In this document: positions 9,233-19,148 of the stretch, piece after piece
How positions within the stretch are numbered: position 1 is the stretch's first letter
Layout of the letters: every line of letters starts with the position of its first letter
Assembly: GCA_964200185.2 (NCBI GenBank)
Contig: CAXNAD020000235.1
Location: 1 to 23,797, forward strand
From: Choristocarpus tenellus KU-1152
Lineage: Eukaryota > Phaeophyceae
DNA length: 23,797 nucleotides
Direction of reading: 5' to 3'
The notes under the pieces: generated by a model
The model's database searches: none
What the model was told of the DNA's origin: nothing
The model's input: only the letters and a program-made list of their open reading frames with translations
Position numbers and translations under genes: made by a program

Positions 9233-9442
9233 TAAAATGTGATTGTCCTACCAAACTACCTGCTCAAAGCCGATGCATAGCACCAATAGTAGGCCCCTCC
9301 TCATTGTGTTGGATCGTTTGCAATGATAGGACCAGCAGGAAAGGCAATAAAATGTCTCAGTTGTTGCGGATGCGCATCGCAACCCTTAAGAAGTATAGAG
9401 TAGCAGTTGATGTACAACCTTGTCAATCTTAATTTCTAATTT

Positions 9443-9979
9443 GTGAGAACTCCAAAAGAGCCAGTGCGACTGGGTATAGGTATGATTCCATATTTGAACA
9501 CATTCGCTTACTACTTAGGACAGAAGTGTGGTAGGGAGAGGAAGATTGCCATGGGGCAAAGGTTATGGAAATTGACGATCCTCGAAGTGGTACCCTCTTT
9601 GAGGTCTCTTGTATCCCCCCCTCTCAACCATAACTCAGGTCAGTTGGATCCAACAAATGGTCCATGTACTAGTGTAAAACTTGCACAGGATACTGTGCAG
9701 AAGCTACTGGAACAGTGCCGCCAGCGAAGGTTATCTCTACATGATGTGCTGTGCGCGAGCCTTTACCTGACAATGGTTAAAGCTATGTGGGAGAAACAAA
9801 CGTTTTTGCCCCAAGCTCCAGAACGCGTATGGCGGGCTGTGGTGCTGATGGTGGTGTGCGTGGTTATGGCGTTGTTGTCTGGAATTATAGAGTCCAAGGC
9901 CTTGCGTTATTTTTGCTCAATCTACGCAGTTTTGTCAGGTAAGGGCGGGAAAAGGGTGGCGAAAGGGCTCACATTTTAA
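9443..9979 (+). CDS. ORF with acyltransferase/condensation-like segment
   Basis: The frame is 178 codons, opened by a non-ATG codon right after a TAA. The persuasive part is about 9639-9795, after the acceptor CCATAACTCAG|GT: VQKLLEQCRQRRLSLHDVLC then ASLYLTMVKAMWEK. This resembles the 'cr...vtl.dvL.AAl..Al' helix pair of HXXXD/condensation-type acyltransferases (alcohol acyltransferase, wax ester synthase and PapA-like proteins). Upstream residues are probably intron read-through. Near the end, AVVLMVVCVVMALLSG is hydrophobic and could be a membrane segment or read-through past a donor near 9827. The HXXXD catalytic motif was not seen in any recognised piece, so the enzyme call is tentative. 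Confidence 0.35.
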   Translation: MRTPKEPVRLGIGMIPYLNTFAYYLGQKCGRERKIAMGQRLWKLTILEVVPSLRSLVSPPLNHNSGQLDPTNGPCTSVKLAQDTVQKLLEQCRQRRLSLHDVLCASLYLTMVKAMWEKQTFLPQAPERVWRAVVLMVVCVVMALLSGIIESKALRYFCSIYAVLSGKGGKRVAKGLTF

Positions 9980-10888
9980 AGTCGAGCCAAGCTACGCCAC
10001 AGCAGTATCGTATCACACTTCCACCCACCCAATCCCTTTCTTACGCCATCATTTTGAACACCCCCTTCCACACCTCACACTGTATCAAGGCGAGGAATGA
10101 TTCACACCACACATTTTACGATCTGTGCTATGAAAGAATCATTTATAACCTCGCTCCTTTGCAGGTATTGGTGGTGTGAACATGATCGCAGCTGAAACTC
10201 GGGGATTGACCATCCTGATGTGCACGAGTGCCATGCTAAGGGTAAGACGTTTCTAAGCCTCTGAACACTTATTAGTCGTCCATCCCGACACATCCAACAC
10301 TATGTACAAGCATTGTTTGATCTAGGTTGCCATACAAAGGTGAGAAGAAAACATTTGTTGCCTTGGTCACTAGGAAGTCTGAGAGCATACGGGATTATCA
10401 TAACCGAACCCTCTCTATTCTTCAACAGCCCCAGTATGCATGAAGTCCCTCCATTTCAGAAAATATTTTCCGCCCTTCCCTTGTTTGTTTAGGTTGGTGT
10501 GTTTCGCAAGTTCTGTTCTACAGTATCCTTCCAAGTTGAGCCCATGCCGTACGCCCCAAATTTTTTCAAGTGCGACCAGCCTGCCATATTGTCCCAATTG
10601 AGGCACAGAGATTGAATTGATTCGGTTTATCATAAGATGACAGCCCAATAATCCAAGACTTCTAGCCGTCTTCAAACTAAGGTCAGCTAACTCCTCCACC
10701 GTCAGGGTTCTCATAGCAAAGGCAGCGAGGCCCTTTCTCCTTGACAATCTACATGCCCAGCAGCCTATATCAAGTTATTTATCTCCCAGCCTCTCCCCCC
10801 TACCATGCATGAACACACACATGATACGAAAAGATAGTTCTTTTGACTTCCTCTTGGTGGTCATGATAGGGCTGGGATGACAAGATAG

Positions 10889-11070
10889 GTACCGCATTCA
10901 CACCAGTGCGACTCGCCTTGGATGCTGGAGGAGATCTGTGGGAAACTGCATGTTGGCACCGGGACAAGGCCCATGGGGTGCTTGCACCACAGAAAGATTT
11001 TGAATGCTTTGTGGATCGGGTGCAGTGGCTGCGCACTACTTGGCGAGGCAAGGGGAGTGAAGATCCCACG
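10889..11070 (+). CDS. Likely exon of acyltransferase-like gene
   Basis: The exon runs from the acceptor CAAGATAG|GT to a good donor CCCACG|GTAGGT, 182 bp, phase 1 in and phase 0 out. It encodes FTPVRLALDAGGDLWETACW and KAHGVLAPQKDFECFVDRVQ followed by WLRTTW. The DLWETA...KAHGVL pattern resembles the 'fWdlAr......l' segment after the core in acyltransferases of the alcohol-acetyltransferase type. Splice signals, composition and residue pattern all look coding. Exact family membership is an inference. Confidence 0.45.
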
Positions 11071-11205
11071 GTAGGTTTTTATAGTTTGTTTGTAGATGGG
11101 AATCCTGGCACAATGTGTTGCAGATGAACTACTTGTCTGTGAGGGCTGTCATGTGTTTTTAGGAGTCGATTATCAGAATCGAGTGTCTGCGTTTGTGTTG
11201 TAGGG

Positions 11206-11430
11206 GATGTCACCCCCGTGGCTGACTTTGGTTTGATTTATTTCTCGAGTCTCAAGCACTCTACAGTGGCCCATTTGAGTGGGTTATGGGTGTTCTGTAG
11301 GACTGTGTTATGCCATAGATGTTTTGCATTCGGCACCCCTATGCCTGCCAGCACATTCTCCCATGAAGTTTCACTTGCTAGAATGACTGATAGATCGACT
11401 TTTAGAGTGCTTACTCTCTGCATGGCCTAG
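11206..11430 (+). CDS. Possible terminal exon of acyltransferase-like gene
   Basis: After the acceptor-like TTGTGTTGTAG a frame encodes GDVTPVADFGLIYFSS and continues to STFRVLTLCMA before TAG (about 11428-11430). An internal stretch around 11260-11320 looks less protein-like and could hide an intron ending at TTCTGTAG. The entry phase does not match the preceding exon, so an intermediate exon is missing or the boundary is wrong. Confidence 0.25.
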   Translation, partial: DVTPVADFGLIYFSSLKHSTVAHLSGLWVFCRTVLCHRCFAFGTPMPASTFSHEVSLARMTDRSTFRVLTLCMA

Positions 11431-12690
11431 CAGGAGGTTGTCTTGTGTGTCCTTTTAAGCTGGTTAGAGTAGTTCAACCCTGGACCATTATTTTTTTGTC
11501 TTTTGTTGAGGGATCTTCCTTGTGGAGGCAGAATTTGGCTTTCTAACCCTAACCCTGACTTTAATCCTAATCCTGAGAATCGTGTCCTCTATACCATGAA
11601 CAACCCCCACACTCTTTTTCAAATAATGCATTACTCCCCTTAGGGTCCCATTTTAAACGGAGTACTATCTCGCTTTCTTGATGTCATCAAACAGTGAGAC
11701 TGCTGAGAGTGCCACAGTTAAACAGTGGTGTCTCACTGTCTTGGACACAAACAGAGGTGACACATTCAAACCGCAGCTTGAGGTCTACCTCTTTCCCAAC
11801 TTCCTATGATGGAAGGACATAAATCGAATGTCGTGGGGGCCCTGCAGGACTGAAATGACAGACTCAAGGGGAAAAGCAAAGGTTGAAATGACACACAGAG
11901 CATGTGCTGGTTGACACCCCAGCCTCTGATTTTGTCAAGATATTGAGATACCACACTCAGTCACCAATTTATTTTATGTTGAACGAGACTAGTTCCTCAG
12001 TGGAACAGTGGTATATCTCCATGTCTTGATACAGTGAATGAGTTGATACCAACTTTCAAAGAGCATTGTACGTAGTTACTATCAACAAAGGTAAACATCA
12101 GGCAAAAGTCGTCGAATGGTAACAAACATGGCAAGGTGAGACGTGCCTCAGGGGAGTTCATTGAGCTCGCCGTGTCGGCATAGGTGGCCTCTCCCAGGAG
12201 ATACCTAGGAGGGTATCACGGCATCACTGAGTAAGAGGTTGGCCATCATTAGGACTAGCCCACACAGGAGATACGTTTAATTCCAACATCATCGTCACAA
12301 AAGAACAAAAACTACTGTTGTGAATCAAAAGCATTGTGTTGAGTGTAGGTTACATCCGTTCCAGATTTTTTGGTATACTTGATTAATATTATTATTATTA
12401 TTTTAGTTAGAAGTGTACGTGCAGTGCTTGAGTCTCCAAGCGCCACGAGCAGACAGTGCTGCTAGCATTCACGTGAAGAATTATCAATTGAAAAGTAACC
12501 CTCATTTTTCTGTTTTTATTTTAAATTGAATTGTACTGATTAAATCGCCACGATTCACAGCACTAAAGAGAATGATACCCCAAGTGAATTGTTCGTTCAA
12601 TATATAGGCAAGACGTTTTGTGTTGTTTGTTTAGAACTACCTTCACATCCCCTTCACTCAGTCCTTACACCTTCCCCCTCCCCTCTCCCC
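11431..12690. other. Stretch without a recognisable gene
   Basis: No frame here has convincing coding character. The region holds a CTAACCCTAACCCTG telomere-like motif (11545-11559), an (ATT)n microsatellite near 12386-12402, two copies of AGGAGATAC about 12198 and 12267, and a pyrimidine-rich tract just before 12707 that may be a splice acceptor. Confidence 0.5.
12386..12402. repeat. (ATT)n microsatellite
   Basis: Five uninterrupted ATT units in AT-rich non-coding sequence. Confidence 0.85.
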
Positions 12691-12703
12691 TCACCGTGCC
12701 CAG

Positions 12704-13093
12704 ACTGTGGATCAACCCCCATTCCAGGCATTAGCATGCATCCCTCTTGAGCGCAGCCAGCACAGGTTGATCACCCTGTTAAGCCCTGAGACAGTCCTTA
12801 CCTGTGTGGAAACGGGTCAAGATGCACAAGAGATTAAGTCAAAAATGGCAAGCCCTGAGGAGACAGTTTTTTGCTCCCTGTTCTCAGTCCTCAATGCAGG
12901 TCACACCTTGGTCTACCAAGAAGTTGAGGTAGAGGATGGAGTGACAGCAGCAAATGCTGGGAGTACTGCCAATGAGCAGGGTCTAACCCTGTACCTGGTA
13001 GGGGGTAGGCATGGAGGGCCGTGTAAAACAGCCACTCAGGATCTGTTGGAGAGTGCTGTGGCATTACTCATGGATGGGTGTCACAGTTTATAG
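12704..13093 (+). CDS. Coding-like exon, family not recognised
   Basis: A textbook acceptor precedes it: a long CT-rich tract ending CCGTGCCCAG. The frame then runs about 125 codons, starting TVDQPPFQALACIPLERSQH. It has an acidic stretch (YQEVEVEDGVTAANAG), a strand-like LTLYLVGGRHGG and a helical QDLLESAVALLMDG at the end, just before a GATGG|GTGTCA donor-like site. Composition looks like real protein. The LVGG strand and an upstream MASPE recall, weakly, the order seen in N-terminal asparagine amidohydrolase, but spacing differs and I do not assign it. It probably belongs with the coding-like pieces at 13.2-14.6 kb. Confidence 0.4.
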   Translation, partial: TVDQPPFQALACIPLERSQHRLITLLSPETVLTCVETGQDAQEIKSKMASPEETVFCSLFSVLNAGHTLVYQEVEVEDGVTAANAGSTANEQGLTLYLVGGRHGGPCKTATQDLLESAVALLMDGCHSL

Positions 13094-13164
13094 GGGGTTT
13101 TCTTGTGTGATATCTGATCAAAAGGCTTGTTCTTCCCTATGCAACCAGAATGTGGGGGGCGTTT

Positions 13165-13274
13165 TAGTTGTTGAAGTTACTCTTGCATTGAGCTTACTAT
13201 GGAACCTCTGTTGGCTGCCTTCAATGGTGGCATGGAAACCTCCTCCAGCATTGTATGTCCATGGATAGAGAGGT
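13165..13274 (+). CDS. Small coding-like segment
   Basis: Two frames are open. The more protein-like one reads MEPLLAAFNGGMETSSSIVC then PWIER, ending at a good donor GATAGAG|GTAAGG. The entry point is not resolved. It could be the next exon after 12704-13093. Confidence 0.2.
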
Positions 13275-13495
13275 AAGGAACAAGCTTTGAAATCAACTCT
13301 TGTGGAACACAGCCGCTGTTTCTCCATGTTCTACTCAGCCTGATTGAGGGAATGCAGAAAGTGCAACGATCAACCAACCACCCTGCAGGCAGCTCGTATC
13401 CCCAGTTTATTTTTTGTTTGCTTGTGCTTTCATCGCCAGGAGTTTATGAAACCCTGTGCCTGTTTGGTTGGCGAGGCAGTATTTGAATGGAAATA

Positions 13496-13530
13496 TAAAA
13501 ACATATATTTATATATGTGTGTGTGTGCAC
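13496..13530. repeat. TA/TG microsatellite
   Basis: ACATATATTTATATATGTGTGTGTGTGC, a mixed dinucleotide tract. Confidence 0.75.
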
Positions 13531-13749
13531 ATGGAAATCTTCTTGTACAACCAAGTGCGTTGTACTTAAAAGTACCACCATTTTGTCCAGTTACCAACCT
13601 TTTCCGCAATGAAATTCTCTGTTGTTTATCGGGAGTAATATTTACCAGTTTTATGGTGGACCCTGCTAAAAAACGTTCTCCCTGGTTCCCACCGGTGATC
13701 ACCAGTGAAAGAAGCTTGATCCTTGTGAGAGGGGAATGAGGGTTTAGTA

Positions 13750-13977
13750 TTGTGCACTACAGAATTTTGTTTGAAACAACTGCCTGAGGAAGGCAATTAT
13801 ATCGCACATGTTATTCATGTTGGAGGTGGTGTCATGTGTCAAGAAGAGGATGTATGCAGATTTACCCTAGGTACTTGGAATATGATAATAGTGTGTTCTA
13901 ACCATACTAGGGTTTTGTTTTCAAGTCTTACAGTGGGTTCATGGTTGACCTGTCAAATAACTGCTTCAAAGTATTGA
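13750..13977 (+). CDS. Coding-like ORF, family not recognised
   Basis: The frame includes EEGNYIAHVIHVGGGVMCQE and EDVCRFTLGTW, which look protein-like; after about 13880 quality falls. It overlaps the next open frame (13907 on), so a splice or frameshift lies between. No domain identified. Confidence 0.25.
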   Translation: MCTTEFCLKQLPEEGNYIAHVIHVGGGVMCQEEDVCRFTLGTWNMIIVCSNHTRVLFSSLTVGSWLTCQITASKY

Positions 13978-14267
13978 CTGTTAGAACTGTGGGAGTACAG
14001 TGTGCAGCAACTAAAGTCTCCATGAACAGCCCATAGTGGCAAGGCATACAAATTGGTGACACATATCAGCCTACCAACACTGTCCAGGCAAAACAGAGAT
14101 ACAGGGTGAGGTTGGTCCAACGCATGACTACTGTACTTGGTTATTTAGTCCTAGAAGGTTCAATTGAGAAACTGAAAATACCAACAGGTTTGTCCCACCA
14201 CTGTCCTATCAAGCAAAATCATCAATCTTACAAAGTGGGGCGTGGATTGGAATATCAGCCACAGTAA
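13907..14267 (+). pseudogene. Coding-like frame with in-frame TAG
   Basis: One frame reads SYSGFMVDLSNNCFKVLTVR through MNSP, meets TAG at 14034-14036, then resumes in the same frame with WQGIQIGDTYQPTNTVQAKQ, RYRVRLVQRMTTVLGYLVLE and GSIEKLKIPTG. Both sides look equally protein-like, which suggests a nonsense mutation or a short intron covering the stop. Around 14180-14200 the protein-like signal moves to another frame. No family assigned. Confidence 0.35.
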
Positions 14268-14398
14268 CATTTCCCATTCAAGAGAATTTGGTTTTGATGG
14301 TCCATACATGGACTGTGTTGCCCAGTGGTCTGCTACCTGACCAATGGTTGTGTGATGAAACTATTGTTGCAGCCAATGGCACTGTGAAAAATAGTTGA
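14168..14398 (+). pseudogene. Coding-like frame, continuation after a frame change
   Basis: Frame 2 is open from 14168 to TGA at 14396-14398 and reads RFVPPLSYQAKSS, SGAWIGISATVTFPIQENLV and HTWTVLPSGLLPDQWLCDET. This is the most convincing protein text of the 12.7-14.6 kb region, with a beta-rich, lectin- or carbohydrate-binding-like flavour, but no family was recognised. It joins the previous frame naturally near 14185 without clear splice sites, which favours a frameshift. Confidence 0.35.
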
Positions 14399-14619
14399 AT
14401 TCCCAGTTGGAGTTTGATGCACTGGCTCTTAAGCACACTAAAGGGAGAAGAAGTAACAGAGCATCACACAAGGAAGACAATACAGACTACAAAATCTGGA
14501 ATGTGAAGTGTGGAGGAAATTTGTCAACCAATGGACTGACTGACTCAACCTGTTGGAGAAGCAAGGCACTAACCTGTTTGTACAGCTGTTTGAATGTACT
14601 TCAGGTAGGACACCAATGA
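14395..14619 (+). pseudogene. Third-frame continuation, weak
   Basis: Immediately after the previous stop, frame 1 continues with NSQLEFDALALKHTKGRRSN and DYKIWNVKCGGNLSTNGL, ending at a TGA near 14619. It is basic and hydrophilic. It may be the tail of the same disrupted gene. Confidence 0.25.
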
Positions 14620-15076
14620 GGTGCAGAAAATAATATGAACTCAATTTATGGACAAAGTCGCATTTTTGGTAGTGTAGTGCATTGTGGTGATTAGATGATG
14701 TCACGGTTACTTCATTGAAGCTTGAAGTTGAGGAGAAATGATCTCCTTTCTTTCTCTCACACATCTGCTCGCTTTGCCTCATGCTTGAGGTGCAGGATTC
14801 ATTTTTTTTTTTATTCAAGTCAATTCATTTTCATTTCATTTTCAAAATCATTCATTGCACTCTATGCCGTCTCTTACAGTGAGGGAAAAAAAAGTTAAAA
14901 CTATTTTGTGGACATATTATTATGTTTTTAACATTCTGTATTTTACATGGCAAATCACATTATTTGTTCCTTTGTTCTTCATTGCACTGCCTTGAAATTG
15001 CAAGCAATACATGTCTGTTCTTTACTCTTTTATGCTCTACACGTATCAAAAATTCTGTCTAAAAAAGATTTGGTAT
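14620..15076. other. Stretch without a gene
   Basis: AT-rich with poly-T near 14805-14813 and CATTTTCATTTCATTTTC low complexity around 14827-14843. No supported frame. Confidence 0.5.
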
Positions 15077-15144
15077 TTAAAGAATGATAACTCCACCCTC
15101 ACTCTTCAGGGTCACCCCTTCAGCCACGTAATCTACGATCTTCC
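15077..15144 (-). CDS. Possible terminal exon of an unidentified minus-strand gene
   Basis: After the acceptor GTTTTGCTCAG the frame gives KIVDYVAEGVTLKSEGGVII plus a last Leu, then TAA at 15079-15077. The 22-residue text alternates hydrophobic and polar residues and looks coding. No preceding exon was identified between here and RPS18, so the call rests on one junction. Confidence 0.25.
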
Positions 15145-15397
15145 CTGAGCAAAACATGAGCATAAATTCATCTCAAACATTTGAAGAGATGTGCTTCTGG
15201 CAATGAAGAAAGATCAAAAGAAAAGTGTCAAGTCCAAATTTCCTTCACTGAGGGGATACTCTTCCTTACAAACCTTAGTTCACCTCACCTCATTTGCCAG
15301 TAGGTTCATCTTGTTCATTAAAACGTTCCTAAGTAAATCAAGTTTTTAATAAGATATCTTCCAGTCCACAATACCAGTAGCGATATTAAACCGATAA

Positions 15398-15541
15398 CAA
15401 GAACATCGATATAAACACATCCTTGAGGTGAAGGATGCACTACACCACCTCATTAAGGTATATCTAATGGAGGTGATGTTGAGGAAATATACCAAAGAAG
15501 TCCACGAGGAGCTTTACCAGGATCGAACTGCATTGCCCTAA
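15398..15541 (+). CDS. Short amphipathic coding-like ORF
   Basis: 47 codons between two TAA stops, reading ILEVKDALHHLIKVYLMEVM then LRKYTKEVHEELYQDRTALP. The charge and hydrophobic periodicity is strongly helical. It has no ATG at its start; an internal ATG lies at about 15467. It may be a single terminal exon, a small protein, or chance. Confidence 0.25.
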   Translation, partial: QEHRYKHILEVKDALHHLIKVYLMEVMLRKYTKEVHEELYQDRTALP

Positions 15542-16310
15542 AGGCTACACACTAATTGATTTGAACACATTGTAGTCACTCATCAAAGGGGTGTGATGAT
15601 CCGGTTGATTATACCAAATCATCTCTTATCACTTTCAAAATCGAGGTACTTCAGGGGCAATTGCTTGAAGTAGGGTCACCTTCATCATCACAATCGATAT
15701 TCCAGAACAAAATTTCCATCTTTTAGCATCGGGATACACTTTAAAAGTAATGTTCTTGACTGGTATGAACCATATGCATGCTAGAGATCTTTCAGATGCC
15801 ACTGTTTCAAGTCTGTGGAGTGTACTCTCTATGCACCACTGAACACTGGGAAAGCAATAACGTAACCCTTGTTGGACACAGTCACATGAAATACTATTCA
15901 ACAACAAACCAACTGCCATGCCCAGTAGTCCCATATATACCACATGTACATTGAACCAAGAGCTCACCATCTCAAGCCATGGTAGGGACTCAGGTTGAGC
16001 AGAGACTTGATGTCAATAATAATTGCAGCATGCAATGACAACAAAATATGTACGAGCAATTGAACAGCTCCTCAATGTCCATCAGGGGCACAACTTCACA
16101 GTAAGTCCCAATCATGTTTTTCTCTTTTTTATAATTTTATAGTTAATTAGGCAAACCCCGTGTTCTGCAGCGAGAAAATCCGCTGCTGCTACTGCTGCTG
16201 ATACTAAGCCACTCTGGAACAACCACCATCAACCTCACCCCATCACTCCAACAAACAGAGAGGGAACGCATGACTGAGCCCAGTCCTCCAGAAACTGCTC
16301 AACAACAATA

Positions 16311-16416
16311 TTACTTCCGGCCACCAGCTGCCACAATCTTGCCACGGCGCCCTGTGGTCTTAGTGTGCTGCCCACGCACACGCACACCCCAGTAGTGACG
16401 GATACCACGGTGGGAA
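16311..16416 (-). CDS. RPS18: RPS18 last exon
   Basis: 106 bp, entered in phase 2 after TTTTTTTTCTCGCAG. It encodes [20 protein letters not shown] and the basic C-terminus ending GRK-stop. Confidence 0.96.
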
Positions 16417-19148
16417 CTGCGAGAAAAAAAAGTAAGACATTTTCAGTTTGGATGACAACATCATCAGGGGAGGAATTGCAAGGAGAAATCAGTTATAGCT
16501 AGCACAAAAAAGATGAAGCGCACGTCCTTAACTTTAACAAGGAGAACCCTCAGTGCACACTGACCAAAGAAGAGACTATCGGGGTGACTGGTCAGCATGT
16601 AGACATAACATCGCCGTGGTTGTTTTCACTTTACTCTTGCTTTGCAACAAGTATATGACTTACAGCCCCCATTGGTTTGCCCGGAGATGGGAAGGGATAC
16701 ATTGAGGCTTACCGAATCTTCTTCAGTCGCTCGAGGTCATCACGCAGCTTGGCATCAATGCTCTGTGAGGAGATCTGGGAGAACTTTCCCGTCTTCCAGT
16801 CCTTCTGCCTGTTCAAGAACCAGTCAGGGATCTTGAACTGACGGGGGGTTAGGATAATCGCCACCAGCTTCTCAATCTCATCTGCAGTAAGCTCACCAGC
16901 CCTGAGCAAACACAGGGTAAGCAAGGACATTCCAATCACAAAAAAGGTGTGAAAAGGGTGCGTAGACGTGCTTGATGTTGTTTTAAGTTGAGAGAGGCAG
17001 AGTACATCAGATCTGAAACCAAGAACTGAGGTTAATAAATCTCGACACAGAGCAACTGTCCGTAAAAAGCAGCCAGAAATACCAAGTACGCCCAGAAATG
17101 TTGTACAGATTAGTGTCAGGTACTTCTTAAAACCAAAGAGCTTTAACCAATGCCCCAAATAGAGATCACCTCAAACATGTATCTATATACTTGTCCCTTC
17201 ACCACTACTGGGTGTCAGTGCAATATCGAAAATTAATGAAGGTGAAAAAAAACAAAGATCAGCCAAACAAGTAACAGCTGTTTAATTGATGTCAACTCAT
17301 CTAGGCCTGTTTTAGGTGGGAAAACTCTGGAAAGGCTTGACTCTCAGTTGAAATAAAAGATGTGCAAGCATTCATAAGGCAACCATTCATCTATTCAAAC
17401 TAGCTGGACTGGAAAGTGCTTCAACTTATAAAGTATCAACTTCAACATCGTACCTCACGCCACTTGTAGAGGGAAGACAATTCAACATTAGCAATCATTG
17501 ACATGCCACACTCTTGAGTATGCTACATATAATCCAAATTTCCGTCGATTATTAGCCCTTCAAAGTCAGCTGGTACATCCCTATTTGAACCACACACCAT
17601 AGAAAGTGTGACAAAATAAATATTTTGAGTTACGGGCTGTCAGGCTTCTCAACACCTCACTGACCTCACCCCAAGTCTCAGGTCACTTATGGAATGGAGT
17701 ATGTGAAACTCAAAAGTGTCAAATTATGTTCCCATTACCTTCACCACACTACAACCACCGGTCTTACTGTTACCCCATTAATCCTCTCAGAAGTCATGAC
17801 TGGAACGAGTTGCATGCCTCAAGGTCCAGTATGTATTTGACATTTCACAGTGCCACCAATTGGGTGCATTCCTATCATAAAAATCAGCAGCAAATTCACA
17901 AAGCTCTCACTAGAAGTCCAGGATTCAAGAGTGTTATGTTCTAGACACAGTTGAACATGTCTCCACTGTTGCATTTTCCATGAACGCTTATATATTTCCA
18001 TCCCACGCCCACATCCCTCCTCCACGTCTCCTCTCTGGCGGCTGACCAGCCCCTATTACTCCATTCATCCCTTTCCCTTGGCATTCCCAATAAGGAATTA
18101 AATTAGACTGCAAGGTACAGCAGGTCAAAGTCACTGAGATCTATATTCTCCCAAAAAGGGGACCAAGATCACGATGACTTTTCGACAAGCCGGTCACATA
18201 TTGACTCTGTCTACGACATTTTGTCTGTAACAAGGTTTCTTAGTATTAGATATTTTTCCACACAGTATCAATCACAGGGTAGGTCGGAGACTTGACTGTG
18301 TACGCTTCACCTTTTGTTGGGGTCGACTTCCGCCTTCTTACAGATGAGATTAGCAAAGCGGCGACCCACACCCTTGATGGAGGTTAGAGAGTACTGGACC
18401 TGTCGGCATGTGCGTAGGGATCATCGGGCAAGAGCGTAAGGGTATCTTTATGAACTCAAGAAATTTGAAATCCCACAATGTGCCCCATCTTGATGGATGG
18501 ACAATTCTGCACCTAGTGCGTGGTAGTAAAGCATGTAGATTGCACAGAAACCACGGAACTTGAGGTACTCATCAAGGACATAGGTTTGCTGAACTACCTA
18601 GAATACACGCAAAAGAGTATGTTCTTGTCGCAATCTTTTGTATCCGCAGCGAAGGAGAAGCTATCTAGTGTCATGTCTTAGCCTTACCTTACGCCTGCCA
18701 TCGATGTTGGTATTGAGAATACGCAGAATATGCTGAAATTCCTGGGAGATGACGAGAGACTGGTCGTCACAACAGAAGAGCATTCGAAGAGAATTTTAAA
18801 GAAGGTAGAGAGAAAGGTGCGCGGGTCATCAATGTGGGCATAGATAAAGTCATGAATTGACCTTGATCCTCTAGTCACAGTTTGTTGACATATTGGCTTA
18901 GCGAGCACCACCCCAATCGCATAATCAGCACAGTTGTTGTGTATCTTCGGCTATGAATTTAACGAGTACATTTCTAGCACGAAAAACGGACCACCTACTA
19001 TTACAGAACAGGTGCAAGATCCACAGACTCAGGTCAGCTTTACCATATTCACAAGGTTGTCCTTACAGGTCTCCACACTGGTTTTACTACCACTCGTCTG
19101 TATATGTTCTCTTTTGCACTACATTCGACAGTCTGCAACACCCACCAT
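16311..19148 (-). CDS. RPS18: 40S ribosomal protein S18 (uS13), five-exon gene
   Basis: Exons on the minus strand: 19148-19146 (candidate, ATG only), 18759-18688, 18399-18311, 16901-16713, 16416-16311. Spliced, they give 152 residues, the usual eukaryotic length, with no stop and matching phases. S18/uS13 sits in the head of the small subunit and contacts the P-site tRNA. Recognisable pieces are [90 protein letters not shown] and [20 protein letters not shown]. The tail ends AAGGRK rather than the VSKK-type ending of animals and plants. An intron directly after the start codon is also known from animal RPS18 genes. The stop is TAA at 16313-16311. Confidence 0.97.
16713..16901 (-). CDS. RPS18: RPS18 fourth exon
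   Basis: 189 bp, phase 2 in and out. The acceptor is GTGTTTGCTCAG and the donor CG|GTAAGC. It encodes [15 protein letters not shown] through LERLKKI. Confidence 0.97.
16902..18310 (-). other. RPS18 intron 3 (1.4 kb)
   Basis: The intron is bounded by donor AG|GTGAAG and acceptor CTCAG|G. ORFs inside (for example 17726-17944) have no support. I looked for C/D-box snoRNA signatures and saw none that were convincing. Confidence 0.8.
18311..18399 (-). CDS. RPS18: RPS18 third exon
   Basis: 89 bp, phase 0 in, phase 2 out. The acceptor is GCCGACAG and the donor AAAG|GTGAAG. It encodes [15 protein letters not shown] through DPNK. Confidence 0.97.
18688..18759 (-). CDS. RPS18: RPS18 second exon
   Basis: 72 bp, phase 0 at both ends. 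The acceptor is GACGACCAG and the donor CGTAAG|GTAAGG. It encodes residues 2-25 of the protein, from SLVISQEF to DGRRK. Confidence 0.97.
19146..19148 (-). CDS. RPS18: RPS18 candidate first coding exon (initiator ATG)
   Basis: The sequence CAGTCATG|GTGGGTG gives an ATG followed directly by a fair donor. This would supply the missing initiator in the arrangement known from animal RPS18. A different upstream ATG|GT cannot be excluded. Confidence 0.4.

Noticed and set aside
15500-15545. Minus-strand GTTCGATCC resembling a tRNA T loop
   Set aside because: Flanking bases do not form a T stem and no acceptor or D arm pairs around it.
15635-15970. 111-codon minus-strand ORF downstream of RPS18
   Set aside because: Reads as hydrophobic and Cys-rich without domain, splice or neighbour support; treated as chance.
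16417-16712. Intronic snoRNA in RPS18
   Set aside because: Isolated CTGA strings occur but no matching C box or terminal stem was found.
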